A stretch of 64,000 nucleotides of DNA from Thermodesulfobacteriota bacterium. Lineage in GTDB: Bacteria; Desulfobacterota; QYQD01. The stretch spans positions 101,082 to 165,081 of the forward strand of contig JAVHLC010000006.1 of NCBI GenBank assembly GCA_031082315.1. The letters are read 5' to 3'. This document shows, piece after piece, positions 18,502-26,249 of this stretch. How positions within the stretch are numbered: position 1 is the first letter of the stretch; each line of letters starts with the position of its first letter. The notes under the pieces are model-generated. The model was not told where the DNA came from and did no database searches. It worked only from the letters and a program-made list of their open reading frames with translations. Made by a program: the position numbers and the translations under genes.

Positions 18502-19418
18502 ACAAAAGGGTAAAAAAGCAATTAGAGAAGTTATGTGACGGCGCGGTATTGTTTGATGAGCCGTTGGCGCGCTGGACGTCCCTTAAAGTGGGCGGCCCGG
18601 CCGGCGCCGTGGTCATGCCCCGCAGTCTCAACGCCCTGGGGCAAATCCTGACCTTTGCGCGCCAGGAAAGCGTACCTTGTTTTGTTATCGGCCGGGGGAC
18701 AAACCTGGTAGTTAAAGACCGTGGATTTAACGGTGTAGTTATTTCCCTGAAGATGGGATTCAAAAAGATGACGGTCACGGACTTAAAAGACAGGCCCACC
18801 GTTTTGGTTACCGTGGAGGGAGGGGTTTATCTCCCGCAACTGGTTCGGTTTACGGCCAAGGCCGGATTTTCCGGCCTGGAGTTTGCTGCCGGTATCCCCG
18901 GCTCAACAGGTGGAGCCATATCCATGAACGCAGGCTCCTGGGGCGGTGAGATAAAAGACTGTTTGCAAGAGATCAGCGTCCTGGATGAGGAAGGAAAGGT
19001 CGGGCGATGGGAGAGGAGCCGGCTCTCCTTTGGCTATCGCACTCTTTTAGCCCCTAAGGGGGGCGCCATCCTTTCCGGCACCTTTTGCCTGGAGAGGAGC
19101 AATCCCGGGCAGGTTCAGGATATAGTTACCTCCAACTTGGCGCGTAAACGCGCCACCCAGCCCCTTCGTCAGCCCAGCGCCGGCTCTATTTTTAAAAACC
19201 CGGCCGGCCTGGCCGCCGGTAAATTGATTGAGATGGCCGGATTAAAGGGTATGCGTTGTGGAGGGGCCTTGGTATCACGGAAGCACGCCAATTTCATAGT
19301 CAATACCGGCGGGGCCACGGCCTCGGACATCCTCGGCCTGCTGGGCCTGGTTCGCGATCAGGTCCAGGCCCGCTTTGGAGTAAAATTGGAGCCAGAGGTA
19401 GAGATCATTGGTGCGTAG
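18498..19418 (+). CDS. murB: UDP-N-acetylenolpyruvoylglucosamine reductase
   Basis: MurB is the FAD enzyme that reduces UDP-GlcNAc-enolpyruvate to UDP-MurNAc using NADPH. The 306-residue product shows the FAD motif [15 protein letters not shown] (about residue 55), [18 protein letters not shown], and SAGSIFKNP with the catalytic Ser region near residue 231. Its length suits the shorter type II MurB. murA is not in the window. Confidence 0.96.
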   Translation: MNKRVKKQLEKLCDGAVLFDEPLARWTSLKVGGPAGAVVMPRSLNALGQILTFARQESVPCFVIGRGTNLVVKDRGFNGVVISLKMGFKKMTVTDLKDRPTVLVTVEGGVYLPQLVRFTAKAGFSGLEFAAGIPGSTGGAISMNAGSWGGEIKDCLQEISVLDEEGKVGRWERSRLSFGYRTLLAPKGGAILSGTFCLERSNPGQVQDIVTSNLARKRATQPLRQPSAGSIFKNPAGLAAGKLIEMAGLKGMRCGGALVSRKHANFIVNTGGATASDILGLLGLVRDQVQARFGVKLEPEVEIIGA

Positions 19419-20217
19419 CTATAAAAGGATGCCTCAAAGGGCGGACAGCCGCCGTAAAAGGCGCATAATCTTATTGCTTGGGTTGGCGCTGCTGCTGTCT
19501 TTGTCCGCGGGCGGCATCTTTTTGACAAGGACTTGCTGCCGCTGGGTGTATCAATCCAGCCTCTTTCGTATTAATTCAGTGCACATTACCGGGTGCCAGC
19601 GCATTTCCAAGGAAGAGATACGTAATCTGGCCAATGTGGATATACACAGCAATATACTGGCTATTGATGCGGACAAAATCGGCCGGACACTGGAGACGCA
19701 CCCTTGGGTCAAACAGGCCATCGTGCGCAAGGAACTGCCCGACCGCCTTTATATCCGCATCGTGGAAAAACAGCCGGTAGCGCTGCTGCAGGATAACGGG
19801 CTTTATTACGTTGATAAAGAGGGCGTAATAATCGCACGGACAAATCTGGCTGAGAATATGGATTATCCGATTATAACCGGCTTAAAGAAGGGAGAGCTGC
19901 TCTCTGATTCGGAAAAGGTCGGGCATCTGCGGGAGCTTTTGCCGCTTCTCTATGCCCAAAAGAACGTTGAAGATGTGCTGCCGGCCAGAAATATCTCCGA
20001 AATCCACATAGACCCCAGGATGGGCCTGGTTCTACATACAGTAGACGGTCGCTTTCCCATAAGAATGGGGATGGGAGATATGGCAAAAAAATTCAGGCGA
20101 CTGGAAATGGTCCTTTACGACCTTTATTTGAAAGAGGCCTATAATTCGGTCAGCTATGTGGATTGCGAGTATTATAATGGAAAAATTATGATCCGAAAGA
20201 CCATCAACCTATCCTAG
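19411..20217 (+). CDS. ftsQ: Cell division protein FtsQ/DivIB
   Basis: FtsQ is a bitopic divisome protein whose POTRA domain recruits FtsB/FtsL. The 268-residue product has a basic N terminus, one membrane segment (about residues 18-38), a POTRA-like region beginning FRINSVHITGCQRISKEEI, and the beta domain with the LPDRLYIRIVEKQPVALL signature. The start is GTG at 19411, overlapping murB (TTG at 19408 is possible). It is followed by ftsA after 12 nt. Confidence 0.92.
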   Translation: MRSYKRMPQRADSRRKRRIILLLGLALLLSLSAGGIFLTRTCCRWVYQSSLFRINSVHITGCQRISKEEIRNLANVDIHSNILAIDADKIGRTLETHPWVKQAIVRKELPDRLYIRIVEKQPVALLQDNGLYYVDKEGVIIARTNLAENMDYPIITGLKKGELLSDSEKVGHLRELLPLLYAQKNVEDVLPARNISEIHIDPRMGLVLHTVDGRFPIRMGMGDMAKKFRRLEMVLYDLYLKEAYNSVSYVDCEYYNGKIMIRKTINLS

Positions 20218-20229
20218 GGGAATTTAATT

Positions 20230-21462
20230 ATGGATAAAGATCAAGGGGATATCATTGTCGGCTTGGATATCGGCACGACCAAGATCTGTGCGGTAGTAGG
20301 AGAAGTAAATGAAAATACGATAAAGATCGTGGGAGTCGGCTCCCATCCGTCTATCGGCCTGCGCAAGGGTGTGGTGGTTAACATTGAAAGCACCGTCAAC
20401 TCTATCCAGAAGGCCATAGAAGAAGCAGAATTAATGGCGGGCTGTGAGATAAAGTCCGTCTATGCCGGTATCGCCGGCAGCCACATCAAAGGGTTTAACA
20501 GCCACGGCGTGATTGCCATCAAAGGGCGTGAGGTTGGGCAGAATGATATAGACCGGGTGATCGACGCGGCCCGGGCCGTAGCTATACCAATGGACCGTGA
20601 GGTCATCCACATCCTGCCGCAGGAATATATCGTAGATGATCAGGACGGCATACTTGACCCCTTAGGCATGACCGGTGTCCGCCTGGAGGCCAAGGTGCAC
20701 ATTATAACCGGGGCCGTTACCTCGGCGCACAACATAATAAAGTGTTGCAACCGGGCCGGACTGGATGTCTGCGATATAGTGCTGGAGTCTCTGGCCTCGG
20801 CGGAAGCAGTCTTGAGCAATGAAGAAAAAGACCTGGGGGTGGCGCTGATCGATTTTGGCGGCGGCACCACCGATTTAGCTGTTTTTACCGGCGGCAGTAT
20901 AAGGCACACCTCGGTACTGGGTCTGGGCGGCAACAACCTGACCAATGATATTGCTGTGGGCCTGCGCACACCCATGGCCGAGGCGGAAAAAATCAAGGTC
21001 AGGCACGGTTGTTGTCTGAATACCATGATCCAGAAAGATCAGACTATCGAAGTCCCCAGCGTAGGCGGCAGGAAACCGCGCATCGTCTCGCGGTATATAT
21101 TGAGTGAGATACTGGAGCCGCGGGTGGAAGAAGTTTTTAGCCTGATTGATCAGGAGATAATTCGTTCCGGTTTTAAGGAGCTTGTTGCCGCGGGTCTGAT
21201 AGTTACCGGCGGCTCAGCCTTGCTGGAAGGCATACCGGAGATGGCCGAACAGATCTTCAACTTACCGACACGCGTCGGTTATCCCAAGGGCGTTACCGGG
21301 CTGGTGGATGTAATAAACAGTCCCATGTATGCAACGGCTGTGGGTCTTCTCATATACGGACTCAATAATGAACCGGAAAGAAAATTCCGCATCCGGGACG
21401 AGCATATCTTTAACCGGGTCACAAACCGGATGAAAAGATGGTTCAAAGATAAGATATTATAG
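20230..21462 (+). CDS. ftsA: Cell division protein FtsA
   Basis: FtsA is the actin-like ATPase that tethers FtsZ filaments to the membrane. The 410-residue protein shows phosphate-1 DIGTTKICAVVG, phosphate-2 LIDFGGGTTDLAVF (about residue 211) and adenosine motif TGGSALLEGI. It ends in a basic amphipathic membrane-targeting helix (NRMKRWFKDKI). AGGGGA precedes the start. Confidence 0.97.
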   Translation: MDKDQGDIIVGLDIGTTKICAVVGEVNENTIKIVGVGSHPSIGLRKGVVVNIESTVNSIQKAIEEAELMAGCEIKSVYAGIAGSHIKGFNSHGVIAIKGREVGQNDIDRVIDAARAVAIPMDREVIHILPQEYIVDDQDGILDPLGMTGVRLEAKVHIITGAVTSAHNIIKCCNRAGLDVCDIVLESLASAEAVLSNEEKDLGVALIDFGGGTTDLAVFTGGSIRHTSVLGLGGNNLTNDIAVGLRTPMAEAEKIKVRHGCCLNTMIQKDQTIEVPSVGGRKPRIVSRYILSEILEPRVEEVFSLIDQEIIRSGFKELVAAGLIVTGGSALLEGIPEMAEQIFNLPTRVGYPKGVTGLVDVINSPMYATAVGLLIYGLNNEPERKFRIRDEHIFNRVTNRMKRWFKDKIL

Positions 21463-21489
21463 TATTCATATATAAGGGGGTAGGGAGTT

Positions 21490-22710
21490 ATGCTCTTTAC
21501 GTTTGCAGAAGATGATTATGCGGCGAAAATCAAGGTCTTCGGCATTGGCGGCGGCGGCACAAACGCGGTCAGAAATATGATCAGGTCCGACTTAAAGGGC
21601 GTTTGTTTTGTGGCCGCCAACACAGACGCCCAGGCCCTGGAGGTGGCCAGCGCAGACATTAAGATCCAGCTTGGCACAGAAGTAACCCGGGGGCTGGGGG
21701 CCGGGGCCGATCCGGACAAGGGCCGCCAGGCCGCCCTGGAGAGTATAGACAAGATACGCGAAGCCCTGGCCGGCAGTGACATGGTCTTTGTTACCGCCGG
21801 TATGGGCGGCGGGACCGGCACCGGCGGCGCGCCGATTGTGGCCCAGATCGGTAAGGAGCTGGGCGCCCTCACCGTAGCTGTAGTTACCAAGCCATTTCAT
21901 TTTGAGGGAAAAAAACGCATGCGGCAGGCCGAAGACGGCATTCGCGAATTAAAAAAACATGTGGATACCCTCATCACTATCCCTAATGACCGCCTCCTGA
22001 GCCTTGCAGAAAAGAATGCTACTTTCCTCGACATGCTGAAAAAGGCCGACGATGTGCTTCTTTATGCCGTAAGGGGAATCTCAGATGTAATTACCGTGCC
22101 CGGTCTCATCAATGTGGATTTTGCCGATGTCAGAACCATTATGTCGGAAATGGGCCTGGCCCTCATGGGCACCGGCATTGCCTCCGGCGAAAACCGGGCC
22201 ATTGAGGCCGCGCAGAAGGCTATTTCCAGCCCCCTCCTGGAAGATATATCCATAAGCGGAGCGCGTGGAGTCTTGATCAACATCTCCTGTAACCAGAGTC
22301 TGACCATGGATGAGGTATATGCCGCCTCTTCCCTTATCCAGAAAGAGGCGCATGAAGATGCCAATATCATCTTCGGTTCGGTTCTGGATGATGCCCTTGG
22401 GGATGAACTCCGCGTCACGGTCATCGCCACCGGCATCCATACAGAGGAAGAAAGCGAGAAGGAGGCATCCCCGCCTCAGACCGTTCTGCCGCGGCTTCAG
22501 CCCAGAAAACAGGATGCTCCGGCCCGGCCTTGGCTCGGGAGCAGAGGACCGTCTTCGTCTCCGGAAGGCCAGACCGTGGAGCGTTTTCAGCCCAGGGCCA
22601 TACTGCCCGGAAATACTAACTTACAGCGAAAACGTAGTTTCTCCGATGCCGCGGCCATGGATGAAGAAGAACTGGATGTGCCGACATTTTTGCGCCGGCA
22701 GGCAGACTGA
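21490..22710 (+). CDS. ftsZ: Cell division protein FtsZ
   Basis: FtsZ is the tubulin-like GTPase forming the Z ring. The 406-residue protein has the G-box [10 protein letters not shown] (about residues 103-112), the T7 synergy region [12 protein letters not shown] and a Pro/Gln-rich linker (about 320-390). The C-terminal peptide LDVPTFLRR is the docking site for FtsA and other partners. So the ring-forming part of the divisome looks normal although FtsI is degenerate and FtsW missing. Confidence 0.98.
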   Translation: MLFTFAEDDYAAKIKVFGIGGGGTNAVRNMIRSDLKGVCFVAANTDAQALEVASADIKIQLGTEVTRGLGAGADPDKGRQAALESIDKIREALAGSDMVFVTAGMGGGTGTGGAPIVAQIGKELGALTVAVVTKPFHFEGKKRMRQAEDGIRELKKHVDTLITIPNDRLLSLAEKNATFLDMLKKADDVLLYAVRGISDVITVPGLINVDFADVRTIMSEMGLALMGTGIASGENRAIEAAQKAISSPLLEDISISGARGVLINISCNQSLTMDEVYAASSLIQKEAHEDANIIFGSVLDDALGDELRVTVIATGIHTEEESEKEASPPQTVLPRLQPRKQDAPARPWLGSRGPSSSPEGQTVERFQPRAILPGNTNLQRKRSFSDAAAMDEEELDVPTFLRRQAD

Positions 22711-22857
22711 TTTTGACGATTGCCACAGAGAACACGGCGCGCCATAGTCGCAACCAAAGAAGTTCACGGTTCCGGGTTCCACGTTCACGGTTTTTTAACC
22801 CTGAACTTTGAACCCTGAACTTTGAACTGTGAACCTTGAACCTCTTGAAGGAGATTA
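22711..22857. repeat. Intergenic region with six tandem TGAACNN heptads
   Basis: Six uninterrupted heptads (TGAACTT, TGAACCC, TGAACTT, TGAACTG, TGAACCT, TGAACCT) fill 22802-22843, immediately before the ribosome site of the next gene. Related heptads occur at 36872-36902 and near 56680. They look like a genome-wide intergenic repeat type. Confidence 0.75.
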
Positions 22858-24561
22858 TTGTACAAAAAGCAGGTTTTAAGCAAGGAACTTCTCGCCGCCG
22901 AAAAGGGAGTAATCAGGAAGAAATGGCACGGTAAATTACCCGTAGCCCTCATTTATCCCAACCATTACCATGTGGGCATGTCCAGCCTGGGCTATCAGGT
23001 TGTTTATGCCCTTTTTAATCGGAATCCGTACGTGGTTTGTGAACGCATCTTCCTGCCGGAGGAGGGCGAGTCTCCTGTTTCCATAGAGTCCCACCGGCCC
23101 CTGGCCGATTTTAAGGTCCTGGCATTTTCCATCTCTTTTGAGAACGATTATCTAAATGTCCTCAAGATCCTCCAGGCCGCGGGTATCCCCATACGGACAG
23201 AAGATCGCAGCGATAAACATCCCCTGGTCATGGCCGGGGGGGTAGCAACCTTCCTCAATCCGGAGCCGTTGGCCGGATATATAGACTGCTTTTTACTGGG
23301 CGAGGGGGAAGAGACCATCCAGCCTTTTCTCGATCTGTTGATAGAAAAGCAGTTTTTCGGACAGGATCGCCGGAAGGCCCTCCGGGAACTGGCCTCCCGC
23401 TTTGACGGCCTCTATGTCCCGCAATTTTATCAGCCGGGCTACGATAAAAAGGGACGGTTAAAATCCTTTGCGCCGGCTGAAGGACTGCCGCAGACAGTAA
23501 AAAGGATGAGTGTCCCTACAGGGAAGGCCGCCGAAAGACACACTATTGTCCTTACCCCCAACACCGAATTTGGAGACAAATTTCTCATTGAGATAGGGAG
23601 CGGATGTTCGAGAGGATGTCGTTTCTGCGCGGCGGGGTTTATCTATCGTCCGCCCCGGCCCTGGCCGGAAGAAGTCATAAATAGGGTAACTGCCGGGGCC
23701 GGGGATATTGAGAAGGTGGGTCTGGTAGGGGTAGAGATTGCCGATGCTGAGGCCATAGAGCGTATCTGCAAGCATCTCATCGCGCACGGTAAGGAGGTTT
23801 CGTTTTCGTCTCTGCGGGCGGACTGCCTGACCCCGGAACTCCTGGCCACCCTGAAGACCGCCGGATTGAAGACAGTCACCATAGCGCCGGATGCCGGATC
23901 AGAACGCCTGCGGCGGGTAATTAATAAGGGACTGGATGAAAAAACCATAGTGGAGGCAACCGAGAGATTGGCTCAGTGGGATATCCTCAATCTCAAGCTC
24001 TATTTTATGATCGGCCTGCCTACGGAAGAAAGAGAAGATGTGGAGGCCATCGTCCACCTGACGAAAAAGATAAAACATCATATCCTTAAAATATGTCGGG
24101 ATAAAAGGCGCATGGGTACCATAACGCTCAGTGTTAACTGCTTCGTACCCAAACCCTGGACGCCCTTCCAGTGGGTGGCCATGGATGATCTGGAGTCGCT
24201 GCAGGACAAAGCCAAGATTATTAAGAATGGATTACGCCATGAGGGTAACGTCCGAACCACCTTCGACGTGCCGAAGTGGGCTTACGTACAGGCCCTCCTG
24301 GCCAGAGGAGATCGCCGGGTCGGGTCTTTCCTGGAAGCGGCGCTAAAGACAGGTAGTTGGAAGAAGGCCTATAAAGAGGTGGACTTAAACCCTGATTTCT
24401 TTGTCTCCCGCGAGCGGGATCGGGATGAACTCTTCCCCTGGGATTTCATCGGCCACGGCATAAATAAAGACTACCTGTGGGAAGAATACCAGAAGGCCCT
24501 CAAGGCGGAAAAGACCATCCCCTGTCAGGTGGGGAAGTGTAAGCGGTGCGGGGTCTGCTAA
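22858..24561 (+). CDS. B12-binding radical SAM protein (TIGR03960-like)
   Basis: The 567-residue protein has an N-terminal cobalamin-binding-like domain (about residues 20-190, with HVGMSSLGYQVVY and GEGEETIQPF). A radical SAM core follows, with the cluster motif CSRGCRFC (about 250-257). It ends in a CKRCGVC tail. The TTG start has AGGAG 5-9 nt upstream. This gene type commonly follows ftsZ in Desulfobacterota; its substrate is not established. A second, diverged copy of its last 30 codons lies at 25341-25472. Confidence 0.85.
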   Translation: MYKKQVLSKELLAAEKGVIRKKWHGKLPVALIYPNHYHVGMSSLGYQVVYALFNRNPYVVCERIFLPEEGESPVSIESHRPLADFKVLAFSISFENDYLNVLKILQAAGIPIRTEDRSDKHPLVMAGGVATFLNPEPLAGYIDCFLLGEGEETIQPFLDLLIEKQFFGQDRRKALRELASRFDGLYVPQFYQPGYDKKGRLKSFAPAEGLPQTVKRMSVPTGKAAERHTIVLTPNTEFGDKFLIEIGSGCSRGCRFCAAGFIYRPPRPWPEEVINRVTAGAGDIEKVGLVGVEIADAEAIERICKHLIAHGKEVSFSSLRADCLTPELLATLKTAGLKTVTIAPDAGSERLRRVINKGLDEKTIVEATERLAQWDILNLKLYFMIGLPTEEREDVEAIVHLTKKIKHHILKICRDKRRMGTITLSVNCFVPKPWTPFQWVAMDDLESLQDKAKIIKNGLRHEGNVRTTFDVPKWAYVQALLARGDRRVGSFLEAALKTGSWKKAYKEVDLNPDFFVSRERDRDELFPWDFIGHGINKDYLWEEYQKALKAEKTIPCQVGKCKRCGVC

Positions 24562-24629
24562 TACACAAAAAGGCAAAGTGCATTAACCGTGAGGTTAAGA
24601 CGTTAAAGATTTTCTTGACATGGTTATTT
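24562..24629 (+). promoter_or_regulatory. Promoter region of the mazEF-like module
   Basis: TTGACA at 24615-24620 with TACCAT at 24638-24643 (17-bp spacing) forms a plausible promoter. A TTAACC/GGTTAA inverted repeat near 24582-24597 is duplicated at 25452-25467 and lies close to where the two copies of the repeated segment diverge. Confidence 0.55.
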
Positions 24630-24661
24630 ATGTGGATTACCATAGCTATGGTAATCCACAT
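24630..24661. promoter_or_regulatory. 32-bp perfect palindromic operator of the toxin-antitoxin module
   Basis: ATGTGGATTACCATAG is followed by its exact reverse complement, covering the -10 region. Such long palindromes bind ribbon-helix-helix antitoxins, so autorepression by the antitoxin or the toxin-antitoxin complex is expected. Confidence 0.8.
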
Positions 24662-24683
24662 ACAGGGAGGGCCGATAGTTACT

Positions 24684-24917
24684 ATGAGAACTGTGCAGAT
24701 GACACTCGATGACGATCTGGTAGAGGCGGTAGACCGTGCTGCGAAACGGCTTCACACATCACGATCGGCTTTTACCAGGGATGCGTTGCGTGATGCGCTC
24801 ACGCGCTACAGTGTAGCAAGGCTCGAGCAGAAGCACCGCCGGGGATACAAGGCGCAACCCGTCAAGAAGGGCGAGTTCAGCGTGTGGGAAGATGAGCAGG
24901 CGTGGGGGGGTGAATGA
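24684..24917 (+). CDS. Ribbon-helix-helix antitoxin (MazE/CopG type)
   Basis: This 77-residue protein has an N-terminal ribbon-helix-helix domain (MRTVQMTLDDDLVEAVDRAA) and an acidic C-terminal tail likely to wrap the toxin. The ATG at 24684 follows GGGAGGG and a palindromic operator. It overlaps the toxin start by 4 nt, as in antitoxin-first modules. Confidence 0.85.
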   Translation: MRTVQMTLDDDLVEAVDRAAKRLHTSRSAFTRDALRDALTRYSVARLEQKHRRGYKAQPVKKGEFSVWEDEQAWGGE

Positions 24918-25225
24918 AACGGGGAGAAGTTCGCTGGTACAAGTTCCTCCATCCTGATAAAAAGCGTCCCGTGCTCATACTGACGCGAGATTCCATTCTT
25001 GACTATCTCGGTGAAGTCACCATAGCGCCTATTACTACCACCATCAGGGACATCCCAAGCGAGGTCTTTCTTTCTCGGCAAGACGGGCTGCCTCACGATT
25101 GTGTCGTGAACTGTGATCATATCCAAACTGTATCGAAAGGCAAGATAGGCTCACTCATCACAACTCTCCCGGCAAACAAGATGATTGAAGCTGGACGTGC
25201 CATCGCATTCGCACTGAATCTCTGA
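24914..25225 (+). CDS. MazF/PemK-type endoribonuclease toxin
   Basis: This 103-residue protein starts KRGEVRWYKF with RPVLILTRD next, the beta-barrel start of MazF/PemK toxins, and has VNCDHIQTVSKGKIG, containing the conserved Asp-turn and Ser/Lys. The family cleaves mRNA at short motifs. The module sits between two copies of the 3' end of the radical SAM gene, so it was probably brought in by recombination. Confidence 0.87.
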   Translation: MKRGEVRWYKFLHPDKKRPVLILTRDSILDYLGEVTIAPITTTIRDIPSEVFLSRQDGLPHDCVVNCDHIQTVSKGKIGSLITTLPANKMIEAGRAIAFALNL

Positions 25226-25272
25226 AGAGAAGAAGGGTTGTCCATTGCTTTATAACTTTAAGGCATTTTTGC

Positions 25273-25335
25273 TCACTTACTCTTCAGTTCCTCGATCCAT
25301 TCCGGCGGGGCGCCGGCGCGGTAGGCATCCTGGTA
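25273..25335 (-). pseudogene. Fragment: last 20 codons of a DUF4124-type gene
   Basis: On the minus strand this reads YQDAYRAGAPPEWIEELKSK followed by a stop codon. It closely matches the end of the DUF4124 protein at 58219-58842 (DAYRASVPPEWIEELKSK). No other part of the gene is present. It abuts the duplicated radical SAM tail on the other strand, marking a recombination junction. Confidence 0.75.
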
Positions 25336-25340
25336 GCCCC

Positions 25341-25472
25341 CTACCTGTGGGAGGAATACCAGAAGGCCCTCAAGGCGGAAAAGACCATCCCCTGCCAGGT
25401 GGGAATATGCAAGCGGTGCGGGGTGTGCTGATACACAAAATGGCAAAGCGCATTAACCGTGAGGTTAAGACC
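25341..25472 (+). pseudogene. Duplicated 3' tail of the radical SAM gene
   Basis: About 131 bp repeat 24471-24602 with roughly ten mismatches (about 92% identity by eye). The copy covers the last 30 codons (YLWEEYQKALKAEKTIPCQV onward), a TGA in place of TAA, and 40 bp of downstream sequence. The copy differs enough to be old or to come from a related strain. Confidence 0.85.
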
Positions 25473-25475
25473 TTA

Positions 25476-25880
25476 TCACGCGGGCAATAGATTCTCTTGA
25501 GTTTTCTGGTTCGATTGGATCTTTTTTTCAAAAGGCAAACTTATGGTTTCTGAACTCTCGAACTGATATGTTGCAACAAAAATGAACAAAATAAGGGTAC
25601 AAGAAAACATGACAAGCCCAGCAATTGACCATCGTCTTTGCACTTTCTTAAAATGTTCAATGCTTTCCCATTTCTTATTGTGCCATGCCCACTGATTTCC
25701 TTTCGCCCCACAGACAAATGGCATGAAAATGGTACAAAAAGGCACAAAGACAAGGAAAGGGAGATATGAATTATTTCCTATCCCCCAAATCCATGTGGAT
25801 AGAAATGCTCCCCAATTCCATCCTTTGATTTCAGAAGGTATCTCGTTAACTAAATTTTTTCCGGGTGCATTATTATTCAT
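25476..25880 (-). CDS. Small membrane protein in integron cassette
   Basis: This 134-residue product has a short polar N terminus, a Trp-rich motif GWNWGAFLSTWIWGI (about residues 18-32) and two or three hydrophobic segments (about 35-58 and 85-110). This recalls small membrane proteins of the DUF2628-like kind, but the match is uncertain. The ATG at 25880 has AAGGAG at good spacing. The box ATCGAAC expected for this cassette's attC lies inside the 3' end of the gene at 25509-25515, but no full attC follows; the array appears truncated here. Confidence 0.7.
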   Translation of the reverse strand: MNNNAPGKNLVNEIPSEIKGWNWGAFLSTWIWGIGNNSYLPFLVFVPFCTIFMPFVCGAKGNQWAWHNKKWESIEHFKKVQRRWSIAGLVMFSCTLILFIFVATYQFESSETISLPFEKKIQSNQKTQENLLPA

Positions 25881-25896
25881 GATTTTCTCCTTTTTC

Positions 25897-25971
25897 ATCG
25901 AACGCGCCGCATAACCGGCTGGTAATGGAGCGCAGCGAATTTGCCAGTCCGGGTTAATGCGGTTGTTGGGC
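25897..25971 (-). repeat. attC site of the metallophosphoesterase cassette
   Basis: In cassette orientation the site runs from GCCCAAC to GTTCGAT. Its arms are CCGCATTAACC and GGTTATGCGG with one unpaired base, and an inner CTGG hairpin is present. GCCCAAC is the complement of this cassette's first bases at 29223-29229. Confidence 0.8.
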
Positions 25972-26249
25972 AATTTTTATGATTTTATGGATGTCCCTAT
26001 TGCCCACTCGGCTCCAGACATCGGCCACCTGCCGGGATGCATCTTTAACGCGCCCATTTTCCTGCATTTTCACTGGGCCGCTGACAGCTCAGTGGTAAAC
26101 TGCTTCGGAATATTGGATTCGAAGTGGTCGTGCCATGCCTCCTGTTACTCTCCTATGCAATTCAAGAAAATAGATTTGACCCCATATCCCCCCGCGCATT
26201 GCTTGGATACCCTTACGTTGGCGCCTGCGAGGCTACCCCGGTTATCTGC
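25972..26249. other. Non-coding 3' part of cassette
   Basis: No convincing gene is present. The segment AATAGATTTGACCCC at 26169-26183 recurs in reverse near 63821-63835, suggesting a relic of a mobile or repeat element. Confidence 0.4.
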
